Source of the DNA: Brienomyrus brachyistius
Lineage: Eukaryota; Chordata; Actinopteri; Osteoglossiformes; Mormyridae
Direction of reading: 5' to 3'
Assembly: GCF_023856365.1 (NCBI RefSeq)
Contig: NW_026042437.1
Span: 186,001 to 250,000 of the forward strand
DNA: 64,000 nucleotides
The translations under genes and the position numbers were made by a program. The notes beneath the pieces were generated by a model. It was not told the DNA's origin. It saw nothing but the letters and a program-made list of their open reading frames with translations, and made no database searches. Below are positions 45,960 to 59,843 of this stretch, piece after piece (the stretch's first letter is position 1; each line of letters opens with the position of its first letter).

Positions 45960-46361
45960 ATGAAAAAAAAAACAATATTTAAAGAAGACGAAAAAAATCA
46001 ATTTTTAAAGAAGACGAAAAAAACATCGTCTAAAAAAATAAGCCAAAAAAATAATATCCGAAGAAGGAAAAACATGCAAAGTAAAAAAAAACAAACAAAA
46101 ATAAAAAACAATATCCAAAGAAGAAGGAAAAAAACATCCAAAGGGAGAAAAGAAGAACTGAAGGGCCAACGAGGTAGGAGGAAATACAAATTTCGTTTCA
46201 GCACCGTTGGAGTGCCAAGCCGTGAAAAGCATTTGGCCAGAAGACAAGGTAAGTGTTGTATCTGTTATTTTAAAACAGCGCTTTTCAAAATGCTGCTTTA
46301 TAATCGTTTGAGATCGTTAGCCAGTGTGACAGCTGAAGGCTTTTTGAGTTTACCAACATAA
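45960..46361 (+). CDS. Lys/Arg-rich ORF, unit 2 copy
   Basis: Third copy of the 133-codon basic frame, with its possible donor near 46248. Sequence and context are as at 5621. Confidence 0.3.
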   Translation: MKKKTIFKEDEKNQFLKKTKKTSSKKISQKNNIRRRKNMQSKKKQTKIKNNIQRRRKKTSKGRKEELKGQRGRRKYKFRFSTVGVPSREKHLARRQGKCCICYFKTALFKMLLYNRLRSLASVTAEGFLSLPT

Positions 46362-47280
46362 AGTTTTATTTCTGTATTAGGACATTGTCAGGAACAATGA
46401 TGTGTTCATCGCTATGATGTGGTCAAAAAGCGATGCATTGAATCTTAGAAACATTTGTGATTTTTCAAACGATGCTTTTCCTTTTATTTAATCAGTAAAA
46501 TTTCCATCGGTTTTATATAGTGCCCCTTGAAATATGTCTTTAGCTCATTTTCCGGGCATTTTACTAGAATGCATCCTGAGAAATACACAAGCTCTGCTGC
46601 ATTTCCGTGCCTCGATGTTTAGTGCCGAGTATAATTGTTGCAGTTGCCTTTTATATATTCCATGAGACCTGTTGGTACCAAGAGAAGTGTGAGACTGTCA
46701 GGGTGAATTTATCATACAATCGCACGCATAAATACCTGAGGGTTGCCAGTCCTTTTGCGTTGTTACAGGAGGACTAGAGCTGACGAGTGTGTTTCTACAC
46801 ACTATCAAGGGCATTGTAGTACAGTTTTCTCAGGTGGGAGAATGCTGCCGATCTCCTATTTGACAATACAGCCCTTGATATATTAGAATATTACAGAACT
46901 AGAAGCCTTTTGCAAGGAAGAATGTGAGAAAATCCCAAGTACAAGAACTGAAAGCCTTTCAGCTGGCTATAAGAAGCGCTTGTAAGCTGTGATATCTGGC
47001 AGAGGAGGTGTTACTAAGTACTGATTACGTAGGGTGCCCAAACTTTTGCAGAGTGCCATAATAATGTTTTTATTTTGTAATTTTGTTCAATTTATGGCAT
47101 AAAAAGTAACTATTCATCAATGTTTGCTGAAAATATTGTGTATTTTTCCCCCAGTTCCTAAAGAGACTGTATTAACTGATATTGTTGCTTTTGTAATTGA
47201 AAAGATGTTATTTGTCAAGGGGTGCCAAACCTTTGCATAAGACTGTACACAGTGTGTGTATGTGTTTATGTGAGTGTGTG

Positions 47281-47313
<33 letters not shown>

Positions 47314-47430
47314 GTGTGTGTGTGTATATATTTCTGTATATGCATGTGTATATATATATTTATATATAGTTCACACACATTCAAACTTATTTGAATACAC
47401 ATTCAAAATTATTTTTATTATTATTATTTT

Positions 47431-48303
47431 CGTTTTTTTTTTTTTTTGTGTTTTAAAATTTTTTATTTTTGCAATGGAAATAAAAATAAAGCAGTCCTCC
47501 GTAGAGGAGGGGTGGTGGAGGGAATATATATATATATATACATATATATAAAATAATTGTCACACAACTGGGGTGACATGCCTTTCCTGCTCACCCAATT
47601 TTAGTGCACTTTAGTTATGCATAATGACCTTCTAGTCTCGATACACCCATATATATATATGTATATATATATATAGTTTTTTTTGTTTTTTTTTTTGCAA
47701 TAGACAATAAAAATAACGCAGTTCTCCGTAAAGGAGGGATGGTGGATGGAATATATATATACATATATATAAAATAATTGTCACACAACCTGGGTGACAT
47801 GCCTTGCCTGCTCACCCAGTTTTAGTGCACCTTAGTTATTCATAATGACCATCTAGTCTCGATACACCCATAAATATATATGTATATATATATAGTTTTT
47901 TTTGTTTTTTTTTTTGCAATAGACAATAAAAATAACGCAGTTCTCCATAAAGGAGGGATGGTGGATGGAATATATATATACATATATATAAAATAATTGT
48001 CACACAACTTGGGTGACATGCCTTGCCTGCTCACCCAATTTTAGTGCAACTTAGTTATCCATAATGACCAACTAGTCTCGATACACCCATATATATATAT
48101 ATATGTACATATATATATATTTTTTTTATTAGCAATAGAAAAGAAAAATAACGCAGTTCTCCGTAAAGGAGGGATGGTGGATGGAATATATATATATATA
48201 TATACATTTATATAAAATAATTGTCACACAACCTGGGTGACATGCCTTGCCTGCTCACCCAATTTTAGTGCACCTTAGTTATCCATACTTAGTCTCGACA
48301 CAC

Positions 48304-48354
<51 letters not shown>

Positions 48355-48656
48355 GATATTTTTTCTTTTTCTTGTGTTTTTTTTTCGCAATGGATATTAA
48401 AAATAAAGCAGTCCTCCGTAAAGGAGGGGTGGTGGAGGGAATATATATATACATATATATATAAAATAATTGTCACACAACCTGGGTGACATGCCTTGCC
48501 TGCTCACCCAATTTTAGTGCAACTTAGTTATCCATAATGACCAACTAGTCTCGATACACCCATATATATATATATATATGTACATATATATAGTTTTTTT
48601 ATTAGCAATAGAAAAGAAAAATAACGCAGTTCTCCGTAAAGGAGGGATGGTGGATG

Positions 48657-48700
<44 letters not shown>

Positions 48701-48803
48701 TTATATAAAATAATTGTCACACAACCTGGGTGACATGCCTTGCCTGCTCACCCAATTTTAGTGCACTTTAGTTATCCATACTGACCATCTAGTCTCGACA
48801 CAC

Positions 48804-48866
<63 letters not shown>

Positions 48867-49286
48867 GATATTTTTTCTTTTTCTTGTGTTTTTTTTTCGC
48901 AATGGATATTAAAAATAAAGCAGTCCTCCGTAAAGGAGGGATGGTGGATGGAATATATATATAAAATAATTGTCACACAACCGGGGTGACATGCCTTGCC
49001 TGCTCACCCAATTTTAGTGCACCTTAGTTATTCATAATGACCATCTAGTCTCGATACACCCATAAATATATATGTATATATATATAGTTTTTTTATTAGC
49101 AATAGAAAAGAAAAATAACGCAGTTCTCCGTAAAGGAGGGATGGTGGATGGAATATATATATATATATATACATTTATATAAAATAATTGTCACACAACC
49201 TGGGTGACATGCCTTGCCTGCTCACCCAATTTTAGTGCACTTTAGTTATCCATAATGACCATCTAGTCTCGATACACCCATGAATA

Positions 49287-49331
<45 letters not shown>

Positions 49332-49518
49332 TTTCTGTTTTTTTTTTGCAATAGACAATAAAAATAACGCAGTTCTCCGTAAAGGAGGGATGGTGGATGG
49401 AATATGTATATGCATATATATAAAATAATTGTCACACAACCTGGGTGACATGCCTTGCCTGCTCACCCAATTTTAGTGCACCTCAGTTATCCATACTGAC
49501 CATCTAGTCTCGACACAC

Positions 49519-49571
<53 letters not shown>

Positions 49572-50516
49572 GATATTTTTTCTTTTTCTTGTGTTTTTTT
49601 TTCGCAATGGATATTAAAAATAAAGCAGTCCTCCGTAAAGGAGGGGTGGTGGAGGGAATATATATATACATTTATATAAAATAATTGTCACACAACTGGG
49701 GTGACATGCCTTGCCTGCTCACCCAATTTTAGTGCACCTTAGTTATCCATAATGACCAACTAGTCTCGATACACCCATAAATATATATATATATATGTAC
49801 ATATATATAGTTTTTTTATTAGCAATAGAAAAGAAAAATAACGCAGTTCTCCGTAAAGGAGGGATGGTGGATGGAATATATACATACATATATATAAAAT
49901 AATTGTCACACAACCTGGGTGACATGCCTTGCCTGCTCACCCAATTTTAGTGCAACTTAGTTATCCATAATGACCAACTAGTCTCGATACACCCATAAAT
50001 ATATATGTATATATATAGTTTTTTTTTTTTTCGCAATGGACAATAAAAATAACGCAGTTCTCCGTAAAGGAGGGATGGTGGATGGAATATATATATAAAA
50101 TAATTGTCACACAACCGGGGTGACATGCCTTGCCTGCTCACCCAATTTTAGTGCACCTTAGTTATTCATAATGACCATCTAGTCTCGATACACCCATAAA
50201 TATATATGTATATATATGTATTGTTTTTTTTTTTTTTTTTTTTTTTGCAATAGACAATAAAAATAGCGCAGTTCTCCATAAAGGAGGGATGGTGGATGGA
50301 ATATATATATACATATATATAAAATAATTGTCACACAACCTGGGTGACATGCCTTGCCTGCTCACCCAATTTTAGTGCAACTTAGTTATCCATAATGACC
50401 AACTAGTCTCGATACACCCATATATATATATATATATATGTACATATATATAGTTTTTTTATTAGCAATAGAAAAGAAAAATAACACAGTTCTCCGTAAA
50501 GGAGGGATGGTGGATG

Positions 50517-50580
<64 letters not shown>

Positions 50581-50683
50581 TTATATAAAATAATTGTCAC
50601 ACAACCTGGGTGACATGCCTTGCCTGCTCACCCAATTTTAGTGCACTTTAGTTATCCATACTGACCATCTAGTCTCGACACAC

Positions 50684-50728
<45 letters not shown>

Positions 50729-51012
50729 GATATTTTTTCTTTTTCTTGTGTTTTTTTTTCGCAATGGATATTAAAAATAAAGCAGTCCTCCGTAAAGGAG
50801 GGATGGTGGATGGAATATATATATAAAATAATTGTCACACAACCGGGGTGACATGCCTTGCCTGCTCACCCAATTTTAGTGCACCTTAGTTATTCATAAT
50901 GACCATCTAGTCTCGATACACCCATAAATATATATGTATATATATATAGTTTTTTTATTAGCAATAAAAAAGAAAAATAACGCAGTTCTCCGTAAAGGAG
51001 GGATGGTGGATG

Positions 51013-51056
<44 letters not shown>

Positions 51057-51168
51057 TTATATAAAATAATTGTCACACAACCTGGGTGACATGCCTTGCC
51101 TGCTCACCCAATTTTAGTGCACTTTAGTTATCCAGAATGACCATCTAGTCTCGATACACCCATGAATA

Positions 51169-51213
<45 letters not shown>

Positions 51214-51400
51214 TTTCTGTTTTTTTTTTGCAATAGACAATAAAAATAACGCAGTTCTCCGTAAAGGAGGGATGGTGGATGGAATATGTATATGCATATA
51301 TATAAAATAATTGTCACACAACCTGGGTGACATGCCTTGCCTGCTCACCCAATTTTAGTGCACCTCAGTTATCCATACTGACCATCTAGTCTCGACACAC

Positions 51401-51455
<55 letters not shown>

Positions 51456-52414
51456 GATATTTTTTCTTTTTCTTGTGTTTTTTTTTCGCAATGGATATTA
51501 AAAATAAAGCAGTCCTCCGTAAAGGAGGGGTGGTGGAGGGAATATATATATACATTTATATAAAATAATTGTCACACAACTGGGGTGACATGCCTTGCCT
51601 GCTCACCCAATTTTAGTGCACCTTAGTTATCCATAATGACCAACTAGTCTCGATACACCCATAAATATATATATATATATGTACATATATATAGTTTTTT
51701 TATTAGCAATAGAAAAGAAAAATAACGCAGTTCTCCGTAAAGGAGGGATGGTGGATGGAATATATACATACATATATATAAAATAATTGTCACACAACCT
51801 GGGTGACATGCCTTGCCTGCTCACCCAATTTTAGTGCAACTTAGTTATCCATAATGACCAACTAGTCTCGATACACCCATAAATATATATGTATATATAT
51901 AGTTTTTTTTTTTTCGCAATGGACAATAAAAATAACGCAGTTCTCCGTAAAGGAGGGATGGTGGATGGAATATATATATAAAATAATTGTCACACAACCG
52001 GGGTGACATGCCTTGCCTGCTCACCCAATTTTAGTGCACCTTAGTTATTCATAATGACCATCTAGTCTCGATACACCCATAAATATATATGTATATATAT
52101 GTATTGTTTTTTTTTTTTTTTTTTTTTTGCAATAGACAATAAAAATAGCGCAGTTCTCCATAAAGGAGGGATGGTGGATGGAATATATATATACATATAT
52201 ATAAAATAATTGTCACACAACCTGGGTGACATGCCTTGCCTGCTCACCCAATTTTAGTGCAACTTAGTTATCCATAATGACCAACTAGTCTCGATACACC
52301 CATATATATATATATATATATGTACATATATATAGTTTTTTTATTAGCAATAGAAAAGAAAAATAACACAGTTCTCCGTAAAGGAGGGATGGTGGATGGA
52401 ATATATATATATAT

Positions 52415-52467
<53 letters not shown>

Positions 52468-52570
52468 TTATATAAAATAATTGTCACACAACCTGGGTGA
52501 CATGCCTTGCCTGCTCACCCAATTTTAGTGCACTTTAGTTATCCATACTGACCATCTAGTCTCGACACAC

Positions 52571-52613
<43 letters not shown>

Positions 52614-52899
52614 GATATTTTTTCTTTTTCTTGTGTTTTTTTTTCGCACAATGGATATTAAAAATAAAGCAGTCCTCCGTAAAGGAGGGATGGTGGATGG
52701 AATATATATATAAAATAATTGTCACACAACCGGGGTGACATGCCTTGCCTGCTCACCCAATTTTAGTGCACCTTAGTTATTCATAATGACCATCTAGTCT
52801 CGATACACCCATAAATATATATGTATATATATATAGTTTTTTTATTAGCAATAAAAAAGAAAAATAACGCAGTTCTCCGTAAAGGAGGGATGGTGGATG

Positions 52900-52949
<50 letters not shown>

Positions 52950-53061
52950 TTATATAAAATAATTGTCACACAACCTGGGTGACATGCCTTGCCTGCTCAC
53001 CCAATTTTAGTGCACTTTAGTTATCCAGAATGACCATCTAGTCTCGATACACCCATGAATA

Positions 53062-53118
<57 letters not shown>

Positions 53119-53305
53119 TTTCTGTTTTTTTTTTGCAATAGACAATAAAAATAACGCAGTTCTCCATAAAGGAGGGATGGTGGATGGAATATGTATATGC
53201 ATATATATAAAATAATTGTCACACAACCTGGGTGACATGCCTTGCCTGCTCACCCAATTTTAGTGCACCTTAGTTATCCATACTGACCATCTAGTCTCGA
53301 TACAC

Positions 53306-53351
<46 letters not shown>

Positions 53352-53811
53352 ATATATGTACATATATATAGTTTTTTTATTAGCAATAGAAAAGAAAAAT
53401 AACGCAGTTCTCCGTAAAGGAGGGATGGTGGATGGAATATATATATATATATATACATTTATATAAAATAATTGTCACACAACCTGGGTGACATGCCTTG
53501 CCTGCTCACCCAGTTTTAGTGCACCTTAGTTATCCATAATGACCATCTAGTCTCGATACACCCATAAATATATATGTATATATATATATATATATATATA
53601 GTTTTTTTATTTTTTTCGTAATGGACAATAAAAATAACGCAGTTCTCCGTAAAGGAGGGATGGTGGATGGAATATATATATACATATATACATTTATATA
53701 AAATAATTGTCACACAACCTGGGTGACATGCCTTGCCTGCTCACCCAGTTTTAGTGCACCTTAGTTATCCATACTGACCATCTAGTCTCGATACACCCAT
53801 AAATATATATA
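47431..53811. repeat. Satellite array 3, about 27 monomers
   Basis: The longest array. It has two consecutive 8-monomer blocks (a' c b d a'' b c b) starting at about 49269 and 51151, followed by a' b e. The block period is 1882-1890 bp. One monomer near 48285 has lost part of its gaccatctagtctcg segment. Confidence 0.9.
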
Positions 53812-54976
53812 CTGAACAAAAATATAAACGCAACACTCTTGTTTCTGCTCCCATTTTTCATGAGATGGACTTAAAGACCTACAATTCATTCCAGATACAC
53901 AATATTACCATTTCTCTCAAACATTTCTCACAAATCAGTCTAAATGTGTGATAGTGAGCACTTCTGCTTTGCTGAGATAATCCATCCCACCTCACAGGTG
54001 TGCCACATCAAGATGCTGATCTGACATCATGGGTAGTGCACAGGTGTACCTTATACTGCCCACAATAAAAGGCCACCCTGGAATGTGCAGTTTTTTGCTT
54101 TATTGGGGGTCTGGGGACTCAGAACCGGTCAGTATCTGGTGTGACCACCATTTGCCTCATACAATGCAACACATCTTCTTCGCATAGAGTTTATCAGATT
54201 GTCAATTGTGGCCTGTGGAATGTTGGTCCACTCCTCTTCAATGGCTGTGCGAAGTTGTTGGATATTAGTGGGAACTGGTACACGCTGTCGTATACGCCGG
54301 TCAAGCACATCCCAAACATGCTCAACGGGTGACATGTCCGGTGAGTATGCTGGCCATGCAAGAACTGGGACATTTTCAGCTTCCAAGAACTGTGTACAGA
54401 TCCTTGCAACATGGGGCCGTGCATCATCTGTCTGAGTGGCTGGTCTCAGACGATCTTGGAGGTGAACCTGCTGGATGTGGAGGTCCTGGGCTGGTGTGGT
54501 TACACGTGGTCTGCGGTTGTGAGGCCGGTTGGATGTACTGCCATATTCTCTGAAACGCCTTTGGAGACGGCTTATGGTTGAGAAATGAACATTCAATGCA
54601 CGAGCAACAGATCTGGTTGACATTCCTGCTGTCAGCATGCCAATTGCACGCTCCCTCAATGCTTGTGGCATCTGTGGCATTTTGCTGTGAGACAAAACTG
54701 CACATTCCAGGGTGGCCTTTTATTGTGGGCAGTATAAGGTACACCTGTGCACTACCCATGATGTCAGATCAGCATCTTGATGTGGCACACCTGTGAGGTG
54801 GGATGGATTATCTCAGCAAAGCAGAAGTGCTCACTATCACACATTTAGACTGATTTGTGAGAAATGTTTGAGAGAAATGGTAATATTGTGTATCTGGAAT
54901 GAATTGTAGATCTTTAAGTCCATCTCATGAAAAATGGGAGCAAAAACAAAAGTGTTGCGTTTATATTATTGTTCAG
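53812..54976 (-). mobile_element. Tc1/IS630-like transposon, unit 2 copy
   Basis: Same element, insertion point and deletion as 24466-25630. One base in the right end differs (tatattattg here against tatatttttg). Confidence 0.85.
54129..54680 (-). pseudogene. Deleted transposase, unit 2 copy
   Basis: Same 183-codon frame and same missing catalytic segment as 24783-25334. Confidence 0.85.
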
Positions 54977-55009
54977 TGTATGTATATGTATACATATAGT
55001 TTTTTTTGT

Positions 55010-56247
55010 GTTTGTGAAAACGGGTCTTTAATCGGGGAAACGGAGCGGGTAGAGCAGGACGGAACGCAGGCATTGACAAACTACAATGACGGACAGGGCA
55101 AACAGGTAAGACCAGGACTTAAAATAGGTCATGACTAATCAAAGTAATCGGGCAAAGCAGGAGACGATCAGGGAAGCACACGTGGGTAATCAGGGGGCGT
55201 GGCACACACGAGGAGCGGACAAGCCGGGCATATATGTATATCTATATAAAACCTCATTAATGAGGGACAGGGAACAGAACGGACAGACAGAACTGGCACA
55301 GGGGAAGGAGCCAGGACAAGACTTGACATAAGACAGGAAAGGCAGAGAAACAGATCAGAAAGGGGGACACGGAGGGAACAGGCAGGACAAAAGGACCGGG
55401 AGTGAACGAAGGGAACATCGGGGAAAGAGGAGCAGAAGCCAGAGGGACGAGGGACAAAGAGAGGAGGGACAGAGACAGGAGGAACAAAGCGAGGGGGAGC
55501 AGAGGCAGGAGGGACAAAGACGGGAGGCCAGGGAGAGAAGGAGGGGGAACCAAGAGGAGCCCGAGGGAGACCCAGCGGGCGACGGGAGGCAGCCGGAAGG
55601 GCTGCAGGCGGCCGGGAGGCCGGAGCCGGAGGGGCCGAGGAGACGGGGTGAGGGACAGACGCAGGGACGAAGGAGGGAGTCGGAGGGGAGACCAGGGAAG
55701 GGGACGAAGGAGCTGGAAGGGACCCTGGCGAGGGCAAGGAGAGAGGGGGAGCCGCAGCAGACGGCGACGTCCTCCGACACGCCAGAGCGGGAGGACCAGC
55801 AGGCGAATGAGGAGCCGCCGTCGGGGGGCCCGCAGGCAACCGATAAGACGCCGGAGGAGGGACCGAGGCAGGGCGACGAGGCCGCGGAGGGGGACCCGCA
55901 GACGACAGCCGACCCGGAGGGCCAGGACCCGCAGGTGCCGACCAAGCCCTAGCGCCGGCGAGGGAGGGCGAGCCAGGGGGCTGGGCGGGTGGGACCCCAG
56001 CCGTGCGTCTGTGTCCTCTCCCCTTATGGGACACAGACATAAGGACCTGCGGCCGGGGTCGGGCTCGTCGGGGTGAGGGTACCAGAGTCACAGGGGGAGA
56101 AGGGACTGGAGTGGGGCCAGGGACTGGAGCTGCAGGCTGCAGAGGGGGCGCCTGCCCGGGAGCTGCAGGCAGGGAAAGCGCCTCGGACGTGGGCGCGGTA
56201 GCTGCAGGCAGCGGAGACGGCTGCTCGGGCTCTGGGGCCGCAGGGGG
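55010..56247. other. GC-rich proline-frame region, unit 2 copy
   Basis: Same as 25664-26901; the open minus frame is at 56250-55168. No substitution noticed. Confidence 0.45.
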
Positions 56248-56954
56248 CACTTATTTTATTATATAAAATAAGTGTCACACAACCGGGGTGACATGCCTTG
56301 CCTGCTTGTGGGATGAGGAAGACTCAGGGACTGGAAATGGGATTAAAACTGAAGATGTGCTCATTCCTTTGTGTATTTACAAATTTTCCTTCCGTCAGAC
56401 ATGAGGAGTTTGCTGCTATATTTGGCACTAATAGAGATTCTGATGCTGCTATTTTTATTGTCTATTAGTTTGTTATTATTTACAAGTTCTGTTGTGTTTT
56501 TGCATTTTTCTCTTCTGGTTAATTAACTGCTGTCTGTTTGCTGTGAAGTATGAGTGTGGTGAGTAAGACTCAGGGACTGGAAGTGGGATTACAACTAAAG
56601 ATAACATGCTTATTCCTTTTTGTATTGTTTACAAATTTCCTTCCGTCAAACATGAGGAGTTTGCTGCTATATTGTGCACTAACAGAGATTCTGATGCTGC
56701 TATTTTTATTGTTTATAAATGTGTTATTGTTTCCAAGTTGAGTATTCAATAAATGCTAAATTGAGAAATTTTGTGTATCGTTTGTTATTATTAGTGTGAT
56801 ATTTTACCATGCAAATAGAGGGGAAAACGTCCAATTATCGGCCAAAAAAAATCAGCAGCATATATCGGCCATCGCCTGACCCTTGACTTGAAAAACCCAT
56901 ATCGGTCGACCTCTAGTAACAGTACATTCTGTCCAATTCATCCATCGAGTTAAG

Positions 56955-57254
56955 TCACACACCCACTTGAGGGGGCACTCCGGCAGACGTGAGGATGGGG
57001 ATGTTCTTTCCGCTATAACATCCACTGCAGAAGTACATCTCGCTCCTGTTCACAGGGCTTACTTCAATGATGAAGCAGGGCTGGTTGTCTGGACAAGAAG
57101 TTGTCCTGCTGCTGGGTCTCGGTGCCGTTTTTCCACCTAAGCTTGAAGGTGGAAATGTGTTCCAACTTGGTCCCTGGGACTGCAGCATAGCCAAACATCG
57201 CGAGCAGCGTCGGCCACACCCACCACCAGAACCATCACACCGTCCTATACACAT
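56955..57254 (-). CDS. Candidate terminal exon of copy C
   Basis: Copy of 27609-27908 with the same ending (CSGCYSGKNIPILTSAG, then PPQVGV and stop) and the same uncertainty about the acceptor. Confidence 0.35.
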   Translation of the reverse strand: MCIGRCDGSGGGCGRRCSRCLAMLQSQGPSWNTFPPSSLGGKTAPRPSSRTTSCPDNQPCFIIEVSPVNRSEMYFCSGCYSGKNIPILTSAGVPPQVGV

Positions 57255-57859
57255 AAAGAAGAACTAAAACATAGAGTGTTGTGACAATCTATGCGTTAAT
57301 GTTTGGCAGCATAGGTGATTCATTAAAATTATACCGAAGAATGGAAAATGTGATATTTAGAATATTTTTTGCCATTTAGTAGCTAATTTAAGCACTTACC
57401 CAATGCCTCAATTTGTTTTAGGTCAGTAATGTCTGAGCCAAAAGAATGAATGTATGAATTTAATACAATTCACCCACTCCCACCCACACACAAATCTGAA
57501 ATTCAATTTAAGACACTTCTTAAACATTAGTGCATTAACAAAAAAGGAAAATCTTAAGAGATTCAGTAGGATTTTCTATGTTAGACTTAAGCTAATAGTT
57601 CAATAGTTTTTACATATTTCAATATACCAATTTGACTTTAATGTTGAAACAGATGCTAAAACATGGAATAATTTCATAACTAGAGAAACATGTTATTCAC
57701 AAACACTAGCAAAGGTAGCTTATAGTTAAGCTTACTTAAGTCAGCAAGTCAGGCTACAGTGTGTAAGAATAGTCGTAAACGATAATTTGTCTCAGTCTTA
57801 CATGACAGAATAAGTAAACAGAAAATATAAAATGGCTGAAACAGCGTCATTAACGCCAG

Positions 57860-57985
57860 CTACAGTAGAGGCGCAGAAAAGGTGTCATGACTGAAGTATT
57901 CCCAAACTCTGGAAGACCGTATGCGAGCCTTTTTTGCCGCGTGTTTCTCCAGAGGCTCCGGAGCTCCGCTGGTTGACACAGCCAT
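57860..57985 (-). pseudogene. hAT BED-finger start, unit 2 copy
   Basis: Same 41 codons and stop as 28514-28639. Confidence 0.55.
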
Positions 57986-59843
57986 GTTGGTTCATGTGCA
58001 GGGGGACGAGCGGCAAATTTCTTTTTTGCAGGGTGGTAGGTGATGTCTCATTAATATTTATGAGAGAAGTGCTACATGATTGGCCAGTGCATGCCTTACA
58101 AAATGGTGCGGCACTGCATCCAAGCCTGCGGCACTCAGAGTCACAAATACAGTGGAAACCATTTGTAGTAATTACGTCTGTCTGGCTGATTTCCAACTAA
58201 TTGATATTTGTATATTTATTACATGAATATAAGGTAATATAAGGTAATAGAAGAGGTATTTAATGGTTTTCCATCTGAGGAATTTGCAAAAAACTGCAGT
58301 GCATGATGGGTCGGACCTAAAGGCTGCCTTAACGTCCTCATCTGTATGACGACATACATCAAGACTAGGAAGGTGCATAATGTTCATGTCTGGTTGCGTT
58401 TGTTGGTCCAGAAAGTAATTCAATTTCGCCATGTAGGTTACGTTCTTAAAAACTGCTTGGATATAGCCCGATTATATGCTGTGGGCCTTTTAATTTCTTT
58501 GTTTACCAGGTAGGCTACCTTCTTTAAACTGCGTTTTGTTAGACTACATATTTAGGGAGGTCTTTATAAATTTATAGTAGTCTTCATAAATATGTACATA
58601 GTTTAGCCTAACCCAGCCACTTAAGGGAGAAAGCCAGCTCAACTAGGTGTCGGTCCCAAGCCCGGATTAATGGGGAGGGTTGGCGTCAAGAAATAAAGAG
58701 ACTGTATCTTCACTGCATGACTGATGTCAAAATGTGTGAAATATGTGGTTGTATTAATAAATGCATTAAAGTAGGTTAATGATTCTGTGCTGTCTAAATT
58801 GTATAGAAAATTTCTACGTATAGCCAAACAAATCTCCTCCTGTTTGAAAAGGCATAGAAAAAGCAATTTAGCCACTAAAACTTTACAGTTTTTGTGAGGG
58901 ACAGTCGAATTCTCTCGTTTCTCTCGTCAAGTTTTTTTGTGATCCTGCACCTACACTTTGCCGGCCCCAGGAGGATGGGCTCCCCCTTTGAGTTTGGTCC
59001 CTCCCAAGGTTTCTTCCTTCTTGGGAGTTTTTCCATGCTATCGGCGCCTATGGCTTACTCACTGGGGGCTTTGGGTGGGCATGATATAAAGCAAAGCATT
59101 TTCCCTCCCAGTTTCCTCCTCTGGTCCACATTGCAGGACCATCAGCCATCAGAAACAGCCAGACGGTCTCCTTCAGCTTCTTTAGTGTCCTTGGAAGCCA
59201 AGGCAGTTTTAGGTCTGAGAAGAGGTTTATCAGAAGGACACATATTACGTCGTTTGTCCTGAAATGTAACATGGGGAGGAAAAGTTAAGCGGTTTAGTCA
59301 GATTGGAGTCGTTTATTCAGCAGTGGCAGCGCCAGTGACTTAATGCTACAGGTGCTATAGGGGAGTGAGATTATTTAGACCGGGTGCTTTAGCTTTTCAG
59401 CTTATGTAGATGGTGTATAGAAGCACACAGCACGATAAGCTACAGCATGGATAAAATAGGATAAAATATGAAATTCTAACGTCTAGCTCACAGAGCCTCT
59501 ATGTGTACTTTGAAGAAAAAATACACTACAAGTATGCTGTAAAAACCGCAAAAATGTCTTACACAATATACAGATTTTACAGATAGTTAAAGAAAAAATG
59601 AAACCAATATTTTGGGGGTGCTGTGGGGGTACTATGGTCATTGGAGGAGGAGCTAGAGCCCCCCCCCCCAAGCTTTTCCTTGGTGCTGCCACTGTTGTTC
59701 AGATTAAAAGTTACATTGTCATTAATAAACAGTACTCTGATCAAATTTTTGCATGTACAAACACAATCAAAGTTTAACCACATGTTTAGACACAATTCAC
59801 ACACCTGTTACATTTCCATAATGCTAAGACTCTCTACACTTAC

